From Tritrichomonas foetus (taxonomy: Eukaryota; Parabasalia; Tritrichomonadida; Tritrichomonadidae), in the NCBI GenBank assembly GCA_001839685.1, contig MLAK01000807.1, positions 1 through 51,513 on the forward strand: a stretch of 51,513 bases of DNA. The letters run 5' to 3'. Shown here piece after piece: positions 9,217 to 17,516 of this stretch (positions within the stretch are counted from its first letter, which is position 1; each line of letters opens with the position of its first letter). The position numbers and the translations under genes are program-made. The notes beneath the pieces were generated by a model. That model made no database searches, had not been told where the DNA came from, and saw only the letters and a program-made list of their open reading frames with translations.

Positions 9217-10215
9217 TTAGCGTGCATGATATGATGCAACAGCCAATGTTAAAACGTGAGATGGTTTGATGTCAATTTTGGTATCAATTTCAAGTGTATT
9301 ATCTTTTATAAGTCTGACTCCGACTACCTCGTCATTATTAGCTGCTGTTCTTAGAATACAATTCATAATACTTGGAATAACTATTTTTCCACCGAAATAT
9401 AGGGTTAATTTTCCATCTCTATTTTTTGTTGGTGGCTTTTCGAAAAGATGGCACTTTTCTTTCATTTCTTCGTCGTATGAAGCGAATTCGATATGCCGGA
9501 TATCTTTGTCATATCCATTATAATCAATTTTTGTAATGCATTGGCATTCTCTCTGATCACTATTCATCATCAGTTCAAAAACCGTTCTTTTCTTTGAAAT
9601 TTGAATAACTGCTTCAATTTCTTGAGTTTCTTGATTAATTACATCAAATTTCGATGGATTTATTAAACGATCGGCAATAACATGGTAAATTATTGAGCTG
9701 TTTTTCAAAAAGTGAAACTCTAATGGCTTAAACTTCTTTGTTATGTTTATACAAGCGTAAACACAAAATTCATCAGGGGTTTGAATCTCGGCTGATTCAT
9801 TTGGTTGAATAGTATCTGTTTGTTGAAGGCTTGTTGAAACTGATTCTGGTATAATTAATGGTCGGACATTGTTTATTTGTATTTTGGATGAACTACTTTG
9901 TGAATTTTCTTTTTCGTCACTTTTTTCGTCTGGCGTGTCTTCCTCAAATTCTAATTCTGATTTTGGCTGTTGGTGTTTTTCTTCCTCTTCTTCGAAAACA
10001 TTGTTCGTTTCTGATTCTTTTTTGATAACTTGTTCTGGATTTTCTTGATTTGGGTCGTCATTTATAATCTGGTCGATAATTTCTTGAATTGGTTTTTCGG
10101 GAGTTTGATTATTTTCATTTGCATTATTGCTTTCTCGTAGGTTTTTTCTCCCTCTAATTCCTATGATTTTACCATCTGCTGCTGGAGGCTTCGATGGTGG
10201 GCGAACTTTATGCAT
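9217..10215 (-). CDS. Tubby-like C-terminal domain protein
   Basis: The 332-residue protein has a disordered N-terminal half (about 1-145) that is rich in Glu, Asn and Ser, with one EEEEE cluster. The C-terminal half (about 148-332) reads like a Tubby domain. It opens with FCVYACINITKKFKPLEFHF, has a central strand-rich region, and ends with GKLTLYFGGKIVIPSIMN followed by a buried hydrophobic helix near the C-terminus (SHVLTLAVASYHAR). The FGG-x-V-x-x-P/A-S-x-K/M-N pattern and the final helix threading the barrel are the family's landmarks. Tubby proteins bind phosphoinositides and deliver membrane cargo to cilia in animals. A flagellar role here is only inference. The match is divergent, and an unrelated barrel is the alternative. 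Confidence 0.68.
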   Translation of the reverse strand: MHKVRPPSKPPAADGKIIGIRGRKNLRESNNANENNQTPEKPIQEIIDQIINDDPNQENPEQVIKKESETNNVFEEEEEKHQQPKSELEFEEDTPDEKSDEKENSQSSSSKIQINNVRPLIIPESVSTSLQQTDTIQPNESAEIQTPDEFCVYACINITKKFKPLEFHFLKNSSIIYHVIADRLINPSKFDVINQETQEIEAVIQISKKRTVFELMMNSDQRECQCITKIDYNGYDKDIRHIEFASYDEEMKEKCHLFEKPPTKNRDGKLTLYFGGKIVIPSIMNCILRTAANNDEVVGVRLIKDNTLEIDTKIDIKPSHVLTLAVASYHAR

Positions 10216-10583
10216 ACGAGAAATTTTTTGATCATTTTTAAACGTACATCTTCACTTTTTATGAAAAAAACTGACCTTCTCAAAATATCAGCGGTAAATA
10301 TTGAATGATATCTCAAATTAATAACTTTTTGATACACTTTATAGAAAAAAATTGTAGAATTAAGGTCAAAAAAGGTATGGTGAAATAATCGTAATCCTCA
10401 ATTTTCACAAATTACGTCTTTCTACAATTCGGGATTTTTACTTTTTGTGTTTTTTTAGTTGTTCTTCTTTATTAATTTTAGAGTGTAATGGAACAATGTA
10501 TAGTATCAATATAGATATATCATTTTCCATCATTTTAACTAATGCTACATGTCTTTTAAACAAGATAAAGTGATTTTAGTTCA
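10216..10583. other. intergenic upstream of Tubby-like gene
   Basis: A 368-bp AT-rich region with T runs. It should contain the promoter of the minus-strand Tubby-like gene. No gene is visible. Confidence 0.6.
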
Positions 10584-11039
10584 ATGTCAGATTTTCTGAG
10601 TGATGAAAAATATTCACAAATGACAATATCAAAAGGCTATGAATACCTTTCAGAAAAATGGAAATCGAGCATTCAAGTTATTTAAAACACAAAATCACAC
10701 CAGAACAATCGGTTTTGCTGTTTCCAAAATTCGAAATCAAATGGTTTATTTTTTGTATATGGAAACCAGCAAATCGCCAAAGAAGCGACACATACCGGCT
10801 CAACAAGGATGAATAAGGTAATAAGTACTTTCCTAGAAACAAAAATGATACCAGAATCCGCAAACGTGGCAGACCGAAAACATTCACTACATGAAAACCA
10901 ATTTTAACGTACAATGATTTCGGTTCCACTCATTGATTCATTAGAACGAATCAGCGGCATTACAACAATGAATGCATTTGGTAAAGAAGGAGAAGAAATT
11001 ATTTTATGTCAGTCTTTGAAATTGGACCAAAATGTATAA
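10584..11039 (+). pseudogene. frameshifted gene relic with AT-hook-like KRGRPK
   Basis: ATG 10584 opens MSDFLSDEKYSQMTISKGYE, reading to a TAA at 10683. From the A-run near 10655 the next frame carries on sensibly (NGNRAFKLFKTQNHTRTIGF, then SKIRNQMVYFLYMETSKSPK, KRHIPAQQG) until TGA at 10810. A third frame then reads NKYFPRNKNDTRIRKRGRPK before TGA at 10892. After a further break, ATG 10914 opens 41 codons ending at TAA 11037. Composition in each piece is typical of real protein, and each break needs only a small insertion or deletion. RKRGRPK resembles an AT-hook or basic DNA-binding patch, so a DNA-binding or transposon-derived protein is possible. The family is not recognised. An 83-codon minus-strand frame here is a shadow. 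Confidence 0.6.
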
Positions 11040-12485
11040 TTAATAAAAAAAATAACAAATAGGAATATCATATGATGATATCAAATCACTATATTCAATC
11101 AATGAAGAAGCAAATTTGGAGAAAAACAAAAATATTTTCTCTGAAATCATATCTGACAAATCGTGATGATTTTGAATGACGACAGAAATTACTTTAAAGT
11201 AAAAACTATGGCATTATATTTATTTCTGTAGAAAAAATCACATATTATTCAAAATCATCTCGAATTGAAAACACTTCAAACATGAGAAAAAAGCACCTCA
11301 TCTAGAGATGTAATCAACCAAATTATATATTTTTGAAGTATTATTTATGATAGAGTTATAATATTATATATTCATCTTTATAAAGAAATTGGTATTGTAA
11401 AAATGAAGATATGAGAAAACTACAATTGAGACAACATATTTCAACTTTTTATGAATCAATTCCAAATTACATTGTTTAATTTGCAATAATTATTGAAAGT
11501 ATACATTTTTATATTGTAAAAATGCATTTTTTCTGCTGTTGTTATTTTGTTTATGGAGATTTGATTAATACAAATATACAATGAATATTAATGAAGTATT
11601 TCTAAATAATAATAACAGTTTAAATGAGTTTCCAATCTAAATATCTTTGATTTAAAGTTTCATCATAAATCGCCGGTATTTGTATAGAATTCATAAGATT
11701 TCGTAAGAATTGGTTGTGTTTCAAGAGAACTGTCGCTTACTGAATTTTATAGTAACGGTAATATATTTTTGAATTTTTTTGTTTTGTTGGTGATATTCTG
11801 ATACATGCTCATATACAACAAAATCGCAACATTTATATGACTAACAAACTTTATGTCTTGCATGTTTAACTATTAATCCAATATCATTGATGAAAAATGG
11901 GAAATGATCAAATAGAAAAATGAGAAGTCGAATTTAAAAAAATTGAAAAAATAGATTAGATGACAGCGATGTGAAGCAGTATTTGAGCGATTTTAATAAA
12001 ATTATATAATACTCCCGATTCCTGAAAATTTACGAGATACAGAACAGTATATAAGGAGCTAGAATCGTATGCTATTATATTTCATCGATTGTTAAAATTT
12101 CGAATGAAAGATATCAAATATCAATAGAATTTCATCAGAATGAATTTTTTTACTAAACTATTTATTATTTATTATACTCTTTTATTTTGTGTTTTTTTGA
12201 AGAACATATAGAAAAAATAATACTTTTGACAGGATATTGGAATGAAACATTGAGAATTTGAAAAAATAATCTTCACAAGCTTGAATGTCTCCTCAGAATT
12301 CTATAAAAATTTTTTATTTTCGATTTATCTTTGCTTAATGGATTCAAACTGGCAATCCAATCGATTAATCTTTATTAATAATTAATCACTCAAATAAGAA
12401 ATATTTAACGAAAGATTAAAAGATTGTGAAATGCTGAAAGGGCCCAAACACTATATTTGACTTTGATTTTCTTTTTTCTTAATTT
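11040..12485. other. gene-poor region
   Basis: About 1.4 kb of AT-rich DNA. A short open stretch around 11070-11165 (DDIKSLYSINEEANLEKNKN in one frame) is protein-like and may extend the relic to its left. The rest shows no coding signal I can support. Confidence 0.5.
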
Positions 12486-12866
12486 TCAGAGAATGTATTT
12501 CAAAATGTTCAGAAAAGATCTTTTTTTTACTGGAATTTTTTGAATCGTAATTTGGCCTTTAGCGTTTTTTATGATTGTAGAGAACTATTTTGGGGAGGAT
12601 CTGTCTTTCTAGAAAAAATCTCAATATTTTCCTTCATGTAAAGTGAGTCAGGGTTGGAAACATAGATAGAGGAGACAACATTATCTTGTTTCTAATGGCA
12701 TAATTGACTTCACTGGCAAGTCAGAAGAATTGAATTGTTTACGAATGTTCACAAATCTCAATTTATCAATGTCTTTATTTTCTTCCATGTGAATAGGGGC
12801 TCCTAATTCTCTATTTCTCTTATAAATAATACATATTAACAATGATGACGAGTCATTGTAATGGAT
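12486..12866 (-). pseudogene. frameshifted gene relic, unknown family
   Basis: Three minus-strand frames join with small shifts. The first (12866 to the TAA at 12681) starts IHYNDSSSLLICIIYKRNRE, includes MEENKDIDKLRFVNIRKQFN at 12788 and ends PLETR. The second (12688 to the TAA at 12569) reads QDNVVSSIYVSNPDSLYMKE and continues to PPQNSSLQS. The third (12578 to the TGA at 12486) reads TIIKNAKGQITIQKIPVKKR. The hydrophobic stretch followed by basic residues (LLICIIYKRNR) resembles a membrane anchor followed by a cytoplasmic tail, so this may be the 3' end of a dead surface-protein gene. A TAA precedes 12866 in frame, so the 5' part is lost or further shifted. The family is not recognised. Confidence 0.58.
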
Positions 12867-13143
12867 TTATTCATAATTATCAAGATTTATGAAATCTATA
12901 TATCTCAAAAACCTGCTCAAGCTTAAATCATATGTGGAATGGTCACTTTAATTAAGATTTTATATTAACAAGATGATAATTCATAATTTTTATTCATAAT
13001 ATTCTCAATACTGAAACATTAATTTCTATTTTCCACCAAACATCTGAAAGAAAGTAAATGAGATATTAACTTTATAATTATCTATGATATAGAACGCCAC
13101 TCTAGATAATAAGAAAGATAAAACGATCGCCCAAGATTTTCAA

Positions 13144-13228
13144 TAAGAATTTAAGTATTGAAAAACATCATTTGCAAATTTATATTTTCAATAGTCAATG
13201 ACCGGTTTTTTGAATACTTAAATTCTTA
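13144..13228. repeat. imperfect inverted repeat, about 23-bp arms
   Basis: The left arm 13144-13166 (AAGAATTTAAGTATTGAAAA and neighbours) is matched by the reverse complement of 13205-13228 with one mismatch and one extra base. The spacer is about 38 bp. The sequence ATTGAAAAACMTCATTTG also occurs directly repeated at about 13157 and 13246. The arms could fold into a long hairpin. Confidence 0.7.
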
Positions 13229-13550
13229 AAGGCAACTTTTCAATGATTGAAAAACCTCATTTGAAAGGAATAAATCGACTTTTTTCAAAATAATGACCGC
13301 ATCAATATTTATTTGAATTTTTCTGATATCTATTCAAAACACAATCAAAATTCGTTTTTGAATGAATTTTTTCTTACAGAAAGCTCTGGATTTTTGAATG
13401 TTTATAATTTTTTCTGAAATGAATATTCAAATACTTTCAGAAAAAAAAGTCAAATTATGTTAGTCAGAGATTCTCAGTTTCCTATTAGTTTTTTAATTGT
13501 GAAGAAAAAGGTCAAATAAAGGCCAAAAGTTGAAAAATGTTATGGGTAAA

Positions 13551-13696
13551 TGTGGCGTGAACTTTGCTGGCTCTTTGAGTCACTTCGACTCGAAGAAGAT
13601 GCGACTAGTGAACACAGAAGAGTGAACGCAGCGAACCAGAGCCATTGTCGTGCTCCAGTGCCTCCTACAATTGCCAAATGAGTCAAAAGGGCAATT
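13551..13696. other. GC-rich hairpin-forming island, possible structured RNA or repeat
   Basis: Over 13551-13680 I count 66 G+C in 130 bases, about half, against roughly a quarter in flanking DNA. Nested hairpins are present: TGGCTCT (13568-13574) pairs with AGAGCCA (13638-13644), GAGTC pairs with GACTC just inside, CTTCG-ACT-CGAAG forms an alternative hairpin, and AATTGCC (13669-13675) pairs with GGCAATT (13690-13696). No tRNA boxes or U-snRNA signatures were seen. A short string GAACGCAGCGAA resembles part of 5.8S rRNA but the rest does not. On the minus strand there is an open frame of about 50 codons between stops, and a TTTTT lies beyond it near 13535. It could be a non-coding RNA, a dispersed repeat or a transferred fragment. 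The strand is unknown. Confidence 0.4.
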
Positions 13697-14102
13697 TATA
13701 AGTTTAAAAAAAAATAAATTGAAAAAAAAAAATCCTGCCTATTGCAAATGAATATTGTTTTCATGAGATTAGGAAACCAATCTTTTAGAAAATGATATCT
13801 AAAATTACGAACACGTTTCCATATTCCAAAAATCAATTGCCTTTTCAAAATTTCATAAATATTAACGATAGTTTGTACAATATTTCAATATGAAGTCAGA
13901 ATTTCATTCTATAATTTCATTTCACTAAGTATTCAAAAATCATCAAAAAGTTAAATAATTAAATAATTTTTCTAAGTCCTCTTTTTTAATATAAATCATC
14001 ATTGAAATTTAAATACCTATTCAAAGGATTTAAACAAATTAAGAATTTTGATGGTGTTTTCAACTAATGAATTTCAATTCACTTATTTAAAGTTCATCCT
14101 CA

Positions 14103-16229
14103 ATGCTGTTCTTATTTGCTTTTCTTGCTTTTAGTAACATTAAATATGTGAAGGAATCTTTAGCTGAAGAAGAAGCTCCATCCACTGCAGAACAAATATT
14201 CACCACATTTTATAAAGAAAATGACGAAACAGACCCACCAACAACTTATCAACCACAAGGAGGAGGTAATGAAGAAACTGAGCCACAAACAACTTATCAA
14301 CCACAAAGTGGTGGCAATGAAGATCCAGACCCACCAACAACCTATGATCAAGGTGGAGATGTTTCCCCTCCTACAGAAAGTGATGTATTAGACATTGAAT
14401 ACTTTGTGACAATATTGCCTCAGATACTGGGTGATGGGATTTCCTATAGTGAATTTTACAAACTTTTCCCTGATTTAGCTGAAACTTTGGCTGACCACAA
14501 ATTAATGAAAGGTATTTTCGACTTTATCTCCAAAGAAGATTTCACACTAAATGAATTTTACAATAAGACTATGGAAAACTTAGGAATCAAAGAATATGAC
14601 GGAATTTTGGAGAATTCTACCGAATTATTAGAAAAACTCTTTAAATATTCAGACCCATCAACTAAGCTCGCTGATCTCTTTAAATTAAAAGATAAGGAAC
14701 TTCTTGACTCATTGGACAAAGTGAACGAGGTTTATAAACTTCTTGGTGAAAAGGTATTTGAATTCTTGAATATCCAAAATAAAGAAACTTGGGAAAAGCG
14801 CTTCACAGATTTTGTTTCTAACTATCAAAAAGCTACTCTTAAAGAAGTAGTCCAACACTTAAACTTGAAACCAGAGTTACTTGATGCGATTCATAACGTC
14901 TTTGGATTTATGTATGATAAAAAAGATTTCAAAGATTTTATTGACCCAGTTCGAAAACAAATCAAATATGATGACTTCAAGAAATCTGTTCTAACACTGA
15001 ATGATTTTGAAAAGAAACCACTCAGTATGATCAATTTACTCAAAGTTTTAACTTCTGCTGTTGGTTTTACTAATGACGCATTACAATATTTAATTGACCA
15101 ATTCCATGGGTTATTGACTGAAACTTTTGATGATGTTGTCTTTTCTTTTCTTGACATTTTCGAGAGAGCCATTGGCACTAGAGCTCAAACTTTAGTTGAT
15201 ATATTAAAAATCATTCAAACAATCAAACCAGATGAAAATGATCCAAAGAAGGAATATCTCGTTGCTATTCGCGAATTCGTGAATCGAATGGGTTCTCCAT
15301 TCTGCCAAGATCAAAAATGTGACGGAATCGAACAGTTAATTGAAACAGTGACTCTCTTTACTAAACCAGTCAATGTCACAGAAGTATTAACGTCTCAGAA
15401 ACAATTCCCAGTAGAAACAATTATGACAATTGTAGAGACTGTTCAGGCTATTTCAAGCCCAGATCTCAACTGGGGAAATCTATTTGTTCAGTTAAGGCAC
15501 TTACCAAACGTTAATTTGGGACCAATTAATTCTACTACTCTCATCGATTGTGTCATCACAGCCATCTCATTCGTTGGTTGGGAAGTACCAGAAGAAGGTA
15601 AAGCTCATGTTTTAGCCAGTGTTGACCTTATTCAAATCGCAAAAGATTTAGATGTTTACAATTATTTAGAAATGGTTTTCGAATTTGTTAGAGAATTTAA
15701 AGAAAGTCCAATGAGAGAATTCTCTTATTTAAGTGAATACAGTGATCTTCTGGAAACCATTGAAAAACTTATCAGCAAAATATCTAAAGCAGTTGCTCAA
15801 ACTTCTGAAACCCCAATCATGGAACTGTTGGGGTCATACAATGAAACTGTTCTAACTGCTTGCAAGTTCCTTCAGCATTTAGATGAACCAATTATTAGCT
15901 TAATTCAAAAAGCTCTGAAAGAATTAGGATTTCCTGACACAGAAAAGCTGAAAAATATTAAGGAGATAGTTCAAGAATTAATTAAGCTTTGTAAGGAATT
16001 CCAAGAACTCTTTAATTACTTGATCTCTTTAATTCCATACTCAGATCTAATGATGAGCCAGTATGAAGCAATTATGAATAAATTCTGGGGACTTTGGGTT
16101 GATCTTGAAAAGACTACTCTTGCTAGTATTGCAGACCAAATGTATAACGGTGTTGGAGCTGTTTTGGAAAATTTGGCCTCAGCCTCTGAAGTTATTAGTA
16201 AAGAGGGTGCAAAAGTAATTGAAATATAG
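14103..16229 (+). CDS. 5' part of membrane surface protein, cut short by mariner insertion
   Basis: The 708-codon frame begins with a signal-peptide-like MLFLFAFLAFSN, then a Pro/Thr-rich repeat, then a long helical, Lys/Glu/Leu-rich domain (about residues 95-700). No named domain was recognised. The stop TAG at 16227 is created by the junction: TA is the transposon target site and G is the first base of the element. The part encoded here has a signal peptide but no membrane anchor, whereas the downstream half at 17517-19246 has an anchor but no start codon. One ancestral gene of roughly 1,280 codons is therefore the simplest reading. If still transcribed, this half could yield a secreted truncated protein ending ...KVIEI. 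The start codon is chosen as the first ATG giving a signal peptide. Confidence 0.85.
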   Translation: MLFLFAFLAFSNIKYVKESLAEEEAPSTAEQIFTTFYKENDETDPPTTYQPQGGGNEETEPQTTYQPQSGGNEDPDPPTTYDQGGDVSPPTESDVLDIEYFVTILPQILGDGISYSEFYKLFPDLAETLADHKLMKGIFDFISKEDFTLNEFYNKTMENLGIKEYDGILENSTELLEKLFKYSDPSTKLADLFKLKDKELLDSLDKVNEVYKLLGEKVFEFLNIQNKETWEKRFTDFVSNYQKATLKEVVQHLNLKPELLDAIHNVFGFMYDKKDFKDFIDPVRKQIKYDDFKKSVLTLNDFEKKPLSMINLLKVLTSAVGFTNDALQYLIDQFHGLLTETFDDVVFSFLDIFERAIGTRAQTLVDILKIIQTIKPDENDPKKEYLVAIREFVNRMGSPFCQDQKCDGIEQLIETVTLFTKPVNVTEVLTSQKQFPVETIMTIVETVQAISSPDLNWGNLFVQLRHLPNVNLGPINSTTLIDCVITAISFVGWEVPEEGKAHVLASVDLIQIAKDLDVYNYLEMVFEFVREFKESPMREFSYLSEYSDLLETIEKLISKISKAVAQTSETPIMELLGSYNETVLTACKFLQHLDEPIISLIQKALKELGFPDTEKLKNIKEIVQELIKLCKEFQELFNYLISLIPYSDLMMSQYEAIMNKFWGLWVDLEKTTLASIADQMYNGVGAVLENLASASEVISKEGAKVIEI
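14235..14354 (+). repeat. 48-bp in-frame tandem repeat (TTYQPQ-x-GGN)
   Basis: Units at 14235-14282 and 14283-14330 plus a partial unit to 14354 encode PPTTYQPQGGGNEETE, PQTTYQPQSGGNEDPD and PPTTYDQGG. It lies directly after the signal peptide of the surface protein and probably forms a flexible, possibly glycosylated N-terminal segment. Confidence 0.85.
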
Positions 16230-16254
16230 GGTGTCCGGTAATGTGATGTCACTA
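16229..16254 (+). repeat. mariner left terminal inverted repeat
   Basis: Pairs with 17489-17514 read in reverse complement: a 10-bp perfect outer block, four mismatches, then a 12-bp perfect inner block containing GTGATGTCACTA, itself near-palindromic. It is the transposase binding and cleavage end. Confidence 0.92.
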
Positions 16255-16302
16255 AGTATAATAAAGTCATTTCTAATAAGTCATTTTTTATTGATAAGTA
16301 TT

Positions 16303-17313
16303 TCAAAATATGTAGTCTCCATTGGCATCAATAACTTTTTTCAGTCTATTTTGCCATTCTGCAAAAACTGAAAACAAAGTTTCCGATGGAATTTCATTGA
16401 AAATTTGGACTATTGTTTGAATCAAATGGCTTGGTGATTCAAAAACAATTCCTTTAACTTTTTCTTTAATAGTTCCAAATAAAAAAAAGTCGCTAGGCGC
16501 CAAATCAGGTGAATATGCCGGATGTGGAACTGATTCTAGTGAGTTTTCATTTATATATTTTTTGACAATTTTTGCCACATGAGGCTTTGCATTGTCATAA
16601 TGAACAAATAATTTTTTATAATTATTCGAGTTTTTAAACTCAACAATTTTTGACATAATGGCTGTAATATAATATGCAGCATTAAACTTTTCATTTGGCG
16701 GCAAAACATCAATATGAATTATCCCATGAGGGTTCCAAAATACAGTCACCATAAATTTAGTGATCTGAAACCCTGGATTTTGAATAGTTGGGATTACTGA
16801 GTTTTCAGGAATCCATTGTGTATTGAAATCAGTCTTGGAATAAAACCAAGACTCATCTCCTGTTATTAAAAAGGTGAAATTAGTTTTTTGTTCTGCATTC
16901 AAAATTTTAAGAAGTTTTTTTGCCAATAAAACTCTATTGGCCTTTTGATTTTCTGTTAGAATATGTGGCACCCATCGAAGATGCACATGTTTATACATTA
17001 ATTTTGATGTTAAACGATCATAAATTGTCGATTTTGGTTCACCTAAAACATTAGCAATATATCGACACGATGAATGTGGAAATTCGGTTAAAACATCTAA
17101 AATTTTCCAGTCAAGAATATCATAACTTTGGCACTTTTTCTCTTTTTTCACAGGCTGTGTGTTTTGACTTCTGTTCAGTTCTGCCATGACTCGGTAGATT
17201 TGTCTTTGAGACAAACATTTTTCTTTCAAGACACTCTTCATTTCTTCATATATTTCTTTGCCCCTTTTTCCTTCAAGCTGCAGAAAAGTTATGATTGAAT
17301 GTTGATCAATCAT
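16303..17313 (-). CDS. mariner transposase (DDD family, D34D)
   Basis: A 336-residue uninterrupted protein, the usual size for mariner transposases. The N-terminal third carries two helix-turn-helix regions, one near the start and one in the DILDWKILDVLTEFPHSSCR stretch, for terminal-repeat binding. The catalytic core shows TGDESW (D153), HYDNAKPH (D240) and HPAYSPDLAPSDFFLFG (D275). The 34 residues between D240 and D275 are the mariner hallmark. No frameshift or premature stop is visible, so the enzyme may be active. It catalyses cut-and-paste transposition into TA sites. The gene reads opposite to the host gene it interrupts. Start and stop fall inside the terminal repeats. Confidence 0.97.
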   Translation of the reverse strand: MIDQHSIITFLQLEGKRGKEIYEEMKSVLKEKCLSQRQIYRVMAELNRSQNTQPVKKEKKCQSYDILDWKILDVLTEFPHSSCRYIANVLGEPKSTIYDRLTSKLMYKHVHLRWVPHILTENQKANRVLLAKKLLKILNAEQKTNFTFLITGDESWFYSKTDFNTQWIPENSVIPTIQNPGFQITKFMVTVFWNPHGIIHIDVLPPNEKFNAAYYITAIMSKIVEFKNSNNYKKLFVHYDNAKPHVAKIVKKYINENSLESVPHPAYSPDLAPSDFFLFGTIKEKVKGIVFESPSHLIQTIVQIFNEIPSETLFSVFAEWQNRLKKVIDANGDYIF

Positions 17314-17488
17314 TTTTTAATAAACGTGCATCGTGTACGTTTATAAATTATTCTTTTTTTTTATGAAAAAGATTCTTTATCTCTATTTTCAGTCAAGAGA
17401 AAAAAAAATTGTTTTCAAAATTTTTATGTTAACATTGCATAGTTTATTATTTATAAATATAATGTATTGATTTCACTTCTAATGTGGG

Positions 17489-17514
17489 TAGTGACATCAC
17501 GCCTCCGGACACCC
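17489..17514 (-). repeat. mariner right terminal inverted repeat
   Basis: Counterpart of the left repeat, ending in CCGGACACCC followed by the TA duplication at 17515-17516. Confidence 0.92.
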
Positions 17515-17516
17515 TA

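Larger units (their letters stand above)
16229..17514 (-). mobile_element. complete mariner (Tc1/mariner) transposon
   Basis: The 1,286-bp element is bounded by GGGTGTCCGG at the left and its reverse complement at the right. The terminal inverted repeats (16229-16254 and 17489-17514) match over 22 of 26 positions; the four differences are clustered at positions 11-14. A TA dinucleotide flanks each side (16227-16228 and 17515-17516), the standard mariner target duplication. A single full-length transposase frame lies inside on the minus strand. Trichomonas vaginalis carries hundreds of copies of a mariner called Tvmar1, of similar length and organisation, and this element is plausibly related. 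Everything needed for mobility seems present. It interrupts a surface-protein gene, so its insertion is younger than that gene. Confidence 0.97.

Noticed and set aside
10678..10929. 83-codon minus-strand frame
   Set aside because: It is opposite to the better plus-strand relic pieces (including KRGRPK) and has shadow-like composition rich in Leu, Phe and Ser.
13551..13696. tRNA or 5.8S rRNA in the GC-rich island
   Set aside because: No A-box/B-box pair and no T-arm stem on either strand; the only rRNA resemblance is about 12 bases of GAACGCAGCGAA without the rest of the molecule.
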